64,000 bases of DNA from Paenibacillus xylanilyticus (lineage in GTDB: Bacteria > Bacillota > Bacilli > Paenibacillales > Paenibacillaceae): assembly GCF_013359935.1 (NCBI RefSeq), contig NZ_JABMCB010000203.1, forward strand, positions 62,001 to 126,000, given 5' to 3'. Below are positions 51,330 to 58,530 of the stretch, piece by piece. Each line of letters opens with the position of its first letter. Position 1 is the stretch's first letter. A program made the position numbers and the translations under genes. Under the pieces are notes generated by a model. The model made no database searches and was not told where the DNA came from. It worked only from the letters and a program-made list of their open reading frames with translations.

Positions 51330-54140
51330 ATGACCGAACAACAGAATAAAGCTGCTACCAAAACCAAAAGAGCCCATATCATTTCACATACCCACTGGGA
51401 CCGGGAATGGTATTTGCCATATGAGAAGCACCATATGCGGCTGGTTCAACTGGTGGATTCACTATTAGATCAGCTCGATCAGGGATCGGATTACAAAAGC
51501 TTTTATTTAGATGGGCAAACGATCATCATCGATGATTATCTTCAGGTTCGTCCGGAGCAGAAGGAGCGGCTGGAGAAGCATATCCGCAATGGACGGATTG
51601 TGATTGGGCCATGGTATATTTTGCAGGATGAGTTTCTGACAAGTGGCGAAGCCAATGTCCGCAACATGCAGGTTGGACATAAGGATGCCAAGCGTTACGG
51701 TACACCCTCGAAGATCGGTTATTTTCCGGATACCTTTGGTCTGGTCGGACAGACTCCGCAGTTGATGCTGCAATCCGGCATTGATAACGTCTTTTTTGGA
51801 CGAGGCGTGAAACCTACAGGCTTCAATAATACGGTTTCGGATGCGGGATATGAATCCAGCTTCTCGGAGCTGATGTGGGAAGGACCGGATGGATCGAAAG
51901 TGCTTGGTGTATTGTTTGCCAATTGGTATTCCAACGGTAACGAAATTCCGGTAGACGAGGCATCAGCTCGCAAGTTTTGGGAAACCAAGCTGGCAGACGC
52001 CGAGAAATATGCCTCGACCAATGAGCTGCTCTATATGAACGGTTGCGACCATCAGCCCATTCAACGCGATCTGCCGGAAGCGATTCGGATGGCTGAGCAG
52101 TTACATCCCGACATCGAGTTCGTTCACTCCAACTTTCCGGATTACCTGACTGCACTGAAAGAATCGGCTGAGCATGAGTTGTCCACCGTCAAAGGAGAGC
52201 TGCGCAGCCAGCGTACCGATGGCTGGGGAACCTTGGTGAATACGGCCTCGGCTCGTGTTTATTTGAAACAGATGAACCAATGGGGTCAAGCGATGCTGGA
52301 AAAAGTGGCTGAGCCGCTGGCCTCCTACGCGTATATGCTGGGGCATGCTTATCCGCATGATCAGCTGACGTATGCCTGGAAAACGCTGATGCAAAATCAT
52401 CCGCATGACAGCATCTGTGGCTGCAGTGTGGATGAGGTTCACCGCGAGATGGTCACACGATTCGAGAAGAGCCGTCATGTCGCTGAAGCAATGATTGAAG
52501 AGAGCACAAGCCAGATTGCTGCCTCGGTGGATACCTCGATCTTTGCAAGTTATGGCGAGGATGCACGTCCACTGATCACCTTCAATACGACAGGTTGGGA
52601 GCGCAGTGGTGTTGTTCAGATAGAGTTGGATGCGGCTCGCTTATACTTCCGTGATGGTTTTTCACTGGAAGATATGGCTGCCCAAATGAACAAGCTTGAC
52701 CTGTCTGGTCACATTCTGGTTGATGAAAAAGGGGCACATGTTCCGTGTACAGTAGAAGATCTGGGGTTGCAGTTTGGTTATGATTTGCCGGATGACCGAT
52801 TCCGCCAGCCGTACAGCTGCCGCCGGGTCAGAATTACATTTGAAGCCGAAAATGTGCCTGCACTTGGCTTGAAATCATATGCCTGGGTTCGAAGTGAACT
52901 GCCGCAAGCCGAGAATGTTAAGGGAGACCTCAATCCGATGGGCTCAACATTGTTGCGTGGCGAACGGGGCATGGAAAATGAATATGTTGCCGTAAAGATC
53001 GCAGACAATGGTTCCTTTACACTGAAGGATAAACGAACAGGCCGGACTTACAAGGATCTTGGCGTGTATGAGAATGTTGGCGATATTGGTAACGAGTACA
53101 TGTTCAAGCAACCGGAGAACGAAGTGGCTCTGACGACGAGTGAGCTGCAAGCTGAAATCCAGATCCTTGAAGATACGCCGTACCGTGCTGCCTACGAAAT
53201 CGTCCATCATTGGGAAATTCCGGTGTCAGCGGATGAGATGCTGGATCGTGAACAGCGGGAACTGATCTATTATCCGCATCGCAAGGCACAGCGGTCCAAA
53301 CAAACCGTAACGCTTCGCATTCGCACGCTCTTGTCGTTAAGCCGCAGCGGAAAAGGAGTTCGTTTGGAAACCACGTTCAACAATCAGGCGAAGGATCATC
53401 GTGTGCGCGCTCTGTTCCCGACAGATTTGGAGACTGCTGTTCATCATGTGGATTCCATGTTCGAAATTGCTGCTCGTGATAATGTACCCGCACCAGAGTG
53501 GCAAAATCCAAGCAATACGCAGCATCAGCAAAGTTTTGTGGATGTGAGCGAAGAACAGGCTGGGTTAGTCGTTGCCAATCTGGGTCTGAATGAATATGAA
53601 GTCCTTCAGGATGGACGCAATACGATTGCCGTAACGCTGCTGCGCGCTGTGGGGGAACTCGGAGACTGGGGATTGTTCCCGACACCGGAAGCACAATGTC
53701 TGGGAGAGCATTCGTTCCAGATTGAGATCATTCCACATGATGGAAATGGCGCATCGTCAGGTGCATACATCGAGGCTTACCAGTTCCAGGTGCCGTGGAC
53801 TTTGGTCCAAACCGATGTTCATTCAGGCATGCTGTCATCAGCTCATACGCCATTTGAGTGGCAAGGAGAAGGTATGGCATTCTCCTCACTGAAAGTAAAT
53901 GAGGAATCAGGAGATCTGATGATGCGCTGGTACAACATGGTGCCGAGCAAAACCCTGCTGCAACTTTCAACTGCTGAATTGAATACACAGCAATACGACG
54001 AGGCATACAAGAGCAACATTTTGGAGGAAAAGGGCGAGAAATTGGCTTCGTCCGATCATTCTGCTGGACCAGTTGGCAGCAAAGAATGGTCCATCCAGGC
54101 AGGCCCTTGCGAGATAGTTACCTTAGGTCTGCACCGTTAA
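51330..54140 (+). CDS. Alpha-mannosidase, GH38, bacterial MngB/SpGH38-like
   Basis: A 936-residue cytoplasmic zinc enzyme. It opens directly with the catalytic barrel: H22/D24 in SHTHWDREWYLPYE, nucleophile D134 in YFPDTFGLVGQTPQ, then LMQNHPHDSICGCSVDEVH. This resembles the alpha-1,3-mannosidase SpGH38 of pneumococcus more than the first GH38. ATG 51330 with GGAGAGGTGGG upstream, 4 bp after the previous stop. Last gene of the operon; together with GH125 it could strip high-mannose glycans. Confidence 0.92.
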   Translation: MTEQQNKAATKTKRAHIISHTHWDREWYLPYEKHHMRLVQLVDSLLDQLDQGSDYKSFYLDGQTIIIDDYLQVRPEQKERLEKHIRNGRIVIGPWYILQDEFLTSGEANVRNMQVGHKDAKRYGTPSKIGYFPDTFGLVGQTPQLMLQSGIDNVFFGRGVKPTGFNNTVSDAGYESSFSELMWEGPDGSKVLGVLFANWYSNGNEIPVDEASARKFWETKLADAEKYASTNELLYMNGCDHQPIQRDLPEAIRMAEQLHPDIEFVHSNFPDYLTALKESAEHELSTVKGELRSQRTDGWGTLVNTASARVYLKQMNQWGQAMLEKVAEPLASYAYMLGHAYPHDQLTYAWKTLMQNHPHDSICGCSVDEVHREMVTRFEKSRHVAEAMIEESTSQIAASVDTSIFASYGEDARPLITFNTTGWERSGVVQIELDAARLYFRDGFSLEDMAAQMNKLDLSGHILVDEKGAHVPCTVEDLGLQFGYDLPDDRFRQPYSCRRVRITFEAENVPALGLKSYAWVRSELPQAENVKGDLNPMGSTLLRGERGMENEYVAVKIADNGSFTLKDKRTGRTYKDLGVYENVGDIGNEYMFKQPENEVALTTSELQAEIQILEDTPYRAAYEIVHHWEIPVSADEMLDREQRELIYYPHRKAQRSKQTVTLRIRTLLSLSRSGKGVRLETTFNNQAKDHRVRALFPTDLETAVHHVDSMFEIAARDNVPAPEWQNPSNTQHQQSFVDVSEEQAGLVVANLGLNEYEVLQDGRNTIAVTLLRAVGELGDWGLFPTPEAQCLGEHSFQIEIIPHDGNGASSGAYIEAYQFQVPWTLVQTDVHSGMLSSAHTPFEWQGEGMAFSSLKVNEESGDLMMRWYNMVPSKTLLQLSTAELNTQQYDEAYKSNILEEKGEKLASSDHSAGPVGSKEWSIQAGPCEIVTLGLHR

Positions 54141-54254
54141 GCCTCAACCCTAGGGAGGCGTCATGGTCATTATGTGATTTCACCGCGATGCGCTGCATCA
54201 TGAAGGAAGATCGTTTTTTCCAGCCGGAACATGTTGAGTTATGCCTCGAGTTTC

Positions 54255-54342
54255 TATAGAATGAACAATAGAATTGCAATCGATCGAAGGATACTCTGCC
54301 ATCATCATGGTTATTGGTAAAATTCAGGTGGTTCATTCTATA
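54255..54342. repeat. 12-bp inverted repeat in the dnaI leader
   Basis: TATAGAATGAAC (54255-54266) and GTTCATTCTATA (54331-54342) are perfect inverted copies, 64 bp apart, in the 229-bp gap before dnaI. The gap also has a GCCTC/GAGGC hairpin at 54141-54159 without a T run. The right arm lies 28 bp before the dnaI start. Confidence 0.6.
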
Positions 54343-54369
54343 TTGAATACATTAAGGGGGCTTGAAGCC

Positions 54370-55320
54370 ATGGAATCCTTGGGAGGACTGCTTCAGCAGC
54401 TGAATCCTTCCTTTCGTGAGCAGTCGCGGCGAATAGCGGCGGAATTGATGGAAGATCCGTACGTACGCGAATTCCGCGCAGGTCATCCGGAATTGAAAGA
54501 TGCACAACTCATGACCGATCTGAGCAAGCTGTATCAGTATGCCCGAGATTCGAAGAACTGTGCGAATTGTCCGGGCCTGGACAACTGTCCTAACGATTTC
54601 CAGGGTCACTTTTGCAAACTGGAAGTAGAGCATTTTAACGGTAAACCCGAAATTATAGATAAAAAAGCTCCGTGTTCCAAGCACATTGCAAGGCAAAATG
54701 AGCATGTGATCAAGAAGAGAATCCGCAGCTTCTATGTGGACGAGCGTGCACTTAGTGCCGGATATAACGATGTGGAAATTATGGGCAAGGATCGGATGCG
54801 TGCTCCGGCGGTGAATCAGGTTCTGCGTTATATTAACGAGACCAAGGAAAATGGGTTGTCTCCGCAAGGACTGTTTCTTGAAGGATCATTTGGAACAGGC
54901 AAGACGTTTCTAATGTGTTATCTGCTGCACGAATTGGCCGTCGCGGGTTATACGGGTGTCATTATCTATATGCCTGATTTTGTGGAAGATTTGAAATCCA
55001 TGATCACTGAAGGGCAGAAACTGAAGGAAACGACAGATATTCTCAAAAGCTGTGACCTGCTTATCTTCGATGATATTGGCGCAGAGAATCTGAATCCTTG
55101 GGTTCGGGATCATGTGATGGGCTCCATTTTGAACTACCGCATGAATCGCAAACCGACGTTCTATACGTCCAACTATAATCTGGATGGGCTTGAGAAGCAT
55201 CTCAGCTTTACGAGCAGGGATGGCGAGGAGACGAACAAGGGTCAGCGTTTGATGGACCGCATTCGTCCATTTGTCGACGTGGTCTCTGTTCGGGGCGAGA
55301 ATCAGCGTGGGAAGCGCTAA
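54370..55320 (+). CDS. dnaI: Primosomal protein DnaI (helicase loader)
   Basis: A 316-residue AAA+ ATPase that loads the replicative helicase. The N domain has a zinc-binding C64/C67/C73/C82 set (CANCPGLDNCPNDFQGHFC) and the C domain has Walker A GSFGTGKT (172-179) and Walker B LLIFDDIG. ATG 54370 with AAGGGGG upstream; the frame is open further upstream without a ribosome site. Usually follows dnaB directly, but is separated here by the glycan locus. Confidence 0.93.
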   Translation: MESLGGLLQQLNPSFREQSRRIAAELMEDPYVREFRAGHPELKDAQLMTDLSKLYQYARDSKNCANCPGLDNCPNDFQGHFCKLEVEHFNGKPEIIDKKAPCSKHIARQNEHVIKKRIRSFYVDERALSAGYNDVEIMGKDRMRAPAVNQVLRYINETKENGLSPQGLFLEGSFGTGKTFLMCYLLHELAVAGYTGVIIYMPDFVEDLKSMITEGQKLKETTDILKSCDLLIFDDIGAENLNPWVRDHVMGSILNYRMNRKPTFYTSNYNLDGLEKHLSFTSRDGEETNKGQRLMDRIRPFVDVVSVRGENQRGKR

Positions 55321-55344
55321 TCTGTATTATGCACAAGTAGTCCA

Positions 55345-55392
55345 CAAAAAAGCCTGGCTTTTCGCGGTAATCGCGGAAACCGGGCTTTTTTG
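55345..55392. terminator. Bidirectional terminator after dnaI
   Basis: AAAAAAGCCTGG/CCGGGCTTTTTT with an inner CGCGG/CCGCG-like stem; serves dnaI and the convergent 51-residue gene. Confidence 0.85.
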
Positions 55393-55412
55393 GTCCTGCG
55401 CGGGCCTGAATC

Positions 55413-55568
55413 CTATTCGGTCAGGAATTTGAAGATGACCATACCGAAAAAGATCACGGTCATCAGGCCACCCATGCCGGCAACACCCGCAATAAGATCA
55501 AACAGATCGTTACGGGGCTCCTCGTTCACATGTTCACGCGGGTCGTTGATCCGCACATTTGCGTCCAT
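55413..55568 (-). CDS. 51-residue single-pass membrane protein
   Basis: A short gene with AAGGAGG 9 nt before ATG 55568. The protein starts MDANVRINDPREHVNEEP (acidic and charged), then a hydrophobic helix DLFDLIAGVAGMGGLMTVIFFGMVIFKFLTE ending the chain, so about residues 22-49 span the membrane. The conserved-looking GAGMGG small-residue run suits helix packing. I know no function. Convergent with dnaI, divergent from trxA. Confidence 0.7.
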   Translation of the reverse strand: MDANVRINDPREHVNEEPRNDLFDLIAGVAGMGGLMTVIFFGMVIFKFLTE

Positions 55569-55834
55569 GTTTATTGCCTCCTTATGAGGATCGACAGCTC
55601 GCCCTTCCAGGGAGCTGAAGCCCGGAGTAATTTTAGTATACTTGGAAAAGAAAGCGTTTGTAAAGATTTTGCAGCAATCGTGTCAAGTTTGCCAATTGTG
55701 AAGATTTGATGGTGGAGAGATGAACATTGACGCATGTATTTCACAACTTTAGATGACCTGTGTTATACTGGAAGTGTCGTTCACGACGTTACAGGTTAAA
55801 ATAAACCGTAAGTATATATAAGGAGGACAATTTC

Positions 55835-56152
55835 ATGGCTATTGTTAACGTATCCGATCAATCCTTTAACGCTGAAGTCGAAGGAGAAGGAACGGTTCTT
55901 GTTGATTTCTGGGCGCCTTGGTGCGGTCCTTGCAAAATGCTCGCTCCAATCCTGGAAGAGCTGTCCACCGAAGTTGGCGATGCAGTGAAAATTGCCAAAG
56001 TCAATGTTGACGAAAATCCGGAATCCGCTTCCCGCTTCGGCGTAATGAGCATTCCGACATTGATCTTCTTCAAAGACGGTCAACCCGTTGATAAAGTGGT
56101 TGGTTTGAATTCGAAAGAAGCACTCAAAGGAATCATTGAGAAGCACCAATAA
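55835..56152 (+). CDS. trxA: Thioredoxin TrxA
   Basis: A 105-residue thioredoxin with active site WCGPC (C30, C33) and cis-Pro in MSIPTL. ATG 55835 with AAGGAGG upstream. TTCACA...TATACT about 70-100 bp upstream is a plausible promoter. Adjacent to uvrC, a common Firmicute arrangement. Confidence 0.95.
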   Translation: MAIVNVSDQSFNAEVEGEGTVLVDFWAPWCGPCKMLAPILEELSTEVGDAVKIAKVNVDENPESASRFGVMSIPTLIFFKDGQPVDKVVGLNSKEALKGIIEKHQ

Positions 56153-56170
56153 TTCACTAGGCTAACAGAT

Positions 56171-56200
56171 ACGCCTCCGGTTATGCGCCGGGGGCGTTTT
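56171..56200 (+). terminator. Terminator of trxA
   Basis: ACGCC.CCGG pairs with CCGG..GGCGT, followed by TTTTG. Confidence 0.75.
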
Positions 56201-56240
56201 GCGTCGAATATCTTTTTATAGGACAATATAAAGTAAGCAT

Positions 56241-56393
56241 TATTTACACTTATAATGTAGAGTACAGAACCGATTCGAAGAAGCGAAGCGCTCGCATTTA
56301 TCCCCGGATTTCCCCATGCAAATGGGATCAAAGAAATCCGGGGATAACGGCGATCGGAGGACGGTACTGTAATCGGAATGGCTGAGTGTAACC
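56241..56393 (+). repeat. Structured intergenic repeat, copy B
   Basis: About 150 bp between trxA and uvrC, same orientation and layout as copy A at 46621-46775. Ends TTTACAC and AGTGTAA. The central stem is strong: TTATCCCCGGATTT pairs with AAATCCGGGGATAA, with inner CCCAT/ATGGG. Confidence 0.75.
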
Positions 56394-56433
56394 GTTGATT
56401 ATACTTTTTTCGGAAGGGAGGACCCACCGAATT

Positions 56434-58530
56434 ATGGATGAATTCATAAATGTCCTGCAAGAGCAGGAGCAGGCACTGGAGCAGATTCGGCATAAGCTGG
56501 CGCTGCTGCCCGACATGCCAGGCTGTTATTTGATGAAAAACAGCGAAGGGACCATTATCTATGTAGGTAAGGCCAAAGTGCTGAAAAACCGCGTACGCTC
56601 TTATTTTATCGGCAGTCATAACGGAAAGACGCAGCGTCTGGTATCCGAAATCCGTGATTTCGAATACATTGTGACCGGCAGCAATATGGAAGCACTCATC
56701 CTGGAGTGTAACCTGATCAAAAAACACATGCCGCGTTATAACGTCTTGCTCAAGGATGACAAAACCTTTCCCTATCTTAAAATTACGAATGAAAAGCATC
56801 CCCGGCTCGAAGTGACCCGGCGCGTGCTGAAAGATAAAGCCAAGTACTTCGGACCTTATCCGAATTCATACGCGGCACACCAAACCAAAAAGCTGCTTGA
56901 CCGCATGTATCCGCTGCGCAAATGCGGCGTGATGCCAAAGGAAGTGTGCCTCTATTATCACATGGGACAGTGTCTTGCCCCTTGTGTGAAGGAAGTGGAG
57001 AAGGAGCAGTACGACCAGATTTCGCAAGAGATCGGTTCATTCCTGAGCGGTGGTCACGAAGAAATCAAGAAAGATCTGCAGCGCAAGATGCAGGAAGCGG
57101 CAGAGGATCTTTATTTTGAACGTGCCAAGGAACTGCGCGATCAGGTGATCGCCATCGATGCGATGATGGAAAAACAGAAAATTACGATGGCGGATGCCAG
57201 AGACCGTGATGTGTTTGGTTTCGCCATTGATAAAGGCTGGATGTGTGTCCAGATTCTATATATGCGTCAAGGGAAAATGATCGAGCGCCATGTCTCGACA
57301 TTCCCGTTTTATGGCGAAGCGTATAGTGACTTCATGTCCTACGTGACACAGTATTATAGCGATAACCCGGCATTGCCGCAGGAGATATTACTGCCGGAAG
57401 TTCCTAAAGAACTGGCTGCTGGGGAAGAAGGGGATACAGCTGATGCTGCCATTGCTGATGTGCCAGCTGCTGTGACATCGGAATCGGACCGTTTGTCATC
57501 AGCACCAGATGATGGTTCTGCTGATGAACCATTGGTTGCCGAGTCCCGTGCATCTTATGGGGAAACTCAGGCTCCTGAAGGAACTGAAGGAGAAGTGCAA
57601 ACCGATATGACTCAAGATCTTTCCGATCAACAGGAGAGTGCTGTTGAAGAGACAAACCGACCTGGACTGGAAGATCCTTTCCAAGCGGCAGCCGCTCTGC
57701 AGGAATGGCTGGAGATCAAGGTGCACATTCCCCAGCGCGGGTTGAAACGTCAAATGATTACGATGGCTGTGGATAACGCGCGTGTGGCACTGGAAGAGAA
57801 GTTCCGCCTGATTGAACGAAACGAAGAACGCACATCCAAAGCATCTGAAGGTCTCGGACGATGGATCGGGCTGGACCAGCTGCGCCGGATCGAAGCGTTT
57901 GATAACTCGAACATTCAGGGTACCAACCCGGTATCGGCGATGATTGTATTTACCGATGGCAAACCGGATAAGAAGGAATACCGTAAATATAAGGTCCGTT
58001 CGGTTGAAGGACCTGACGATTATGAAACGATGCGAGAAGTCATTCGCAGGCGGTACGAGCGGGTGCTGAAAGAAAATCTCACCCAGCCTGACCTGATCGT
58101 TGTGGATGGCGGGAAAGGGCAGATTTCGGCAGCTGTGGACATATTGGAGAACGAATTGGGACTGTTTATTCCGGTATGTGGTCTCGTAAAAGATGCCAAA
58201 CACAAAACGTCTCAGCTGATGATAGGCAATCCGCCGGAAGTCATCTCACTGCCGCGGGACAGCCAGGAGTTTTATCTGCTGCAGCGAATTCAGGAAGAGG
58301 TTCACCGCTTTGCAATCTCATTCCACCGGGAGCAGCGCGGAAAGTCCATGGTCACTTCGCGTCTCGATTCCATTCCAGGCATTGGCGAGAAGCGCCGCAA
58401 ATTGCTCCTGAAGCATTTTGGCTCTTTGCGCAAAATAAAAGAGGCCAGCGTCGAAGACTTCCGGCCTCTATCGATTGGTGATAAGCTTGCCAAACAAATT
58501 ATTGCAGCACTTCGGGATGAGGAGTCGTAA
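56434..58530 (+). CDS. uvrC: Excinuclease ABC subunit C (UvrC) with a large acidic insert
   Basis: A 698-residue nuclease for nucleotide excision repair; the family usually has about 590-620. GIY-YIG domain at 20-100 (MPGCYLMKNSEGTIIYVGKAKVLKNRVRSYF), Cys cluster region (LRKCGVMPKEVC...MGQCLAPC), UVR motif, RNase-H-like endonuclease half (EAFDNSNIQGTNPV, VVDGGKGQ) and C-terminal HhH pair (SIPGIGEKRRKLLLKHFGSLRKI). Between UVR and endonuclease parts lies an ~80-residue low-complexity acidic stretch (about 327-408). ATG 56434 with GGGAGG 13 nt upstream. Confidence 0.93.
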   Translation: MDEFINVLQEQEQALEQIRHKLALLPDMPGCYLMKNSEGTIIYVGKAKVLKNRVRSYFIGSHNGKTQRLVSEIRDFEYIVTGSNMEALILECNLIKKHMPRYNVLLKDDKTFPYLKITNEKHPRLEVTRRVLKDKAKYFGPYPNSYAAHQTKKLLDRMYPLRKCGVMPKEVCLYYHMGQCLAPCVKEVEKEQYDQISQEIGSFLSGGHEEIKKDLQRKMQEAAEDLYFERAKELRDQVIAIDAMMEKQKITMADARDRDVFGFAIDKGWMCVQILYMRQGKMIERHVSTFPFYGEAYSDFMSYVTQYYSDNPALPQEILLPEVPKELAAGEEGDTADAAIADVPAAVTSESDRLSSAPDDGSADEPLVAESRASYGETQAPEGTEGEVQTDMTQDLSDQQESAVEETNRPGLEDPFQAAAALQEWLEIKVHIPQRGLKRQMITMAVDNARVALEEKFRLIERNEERTSKASEGLGRWIGLDQLRRIEAFDNSNIQGTNPVSAMIVFTDGKPDKKEYRKYKVRSVEGPDDYETMREVIRRRYERVLKENLTQPDLIVVDGGKGQISAAVDILENELGLFIPVCGLVKDAKHKTSQLMIGNPPEVISLPRDSQEFYLLQRIQEEVHRFAISFHREQRGKSMVTSRLDSIPGIGEKRRKLLLKHFGSLRKIKEASVEDFRPLSIGDKLAKQIIAALRDEES

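Noticed and set aside
31029..54140. Prophage or integrative element carrying the glycan island
   Set aside because: No integrase, transposase, tRNA target or convincing flanking direct repeats; only the gene-order argument supports insertion.
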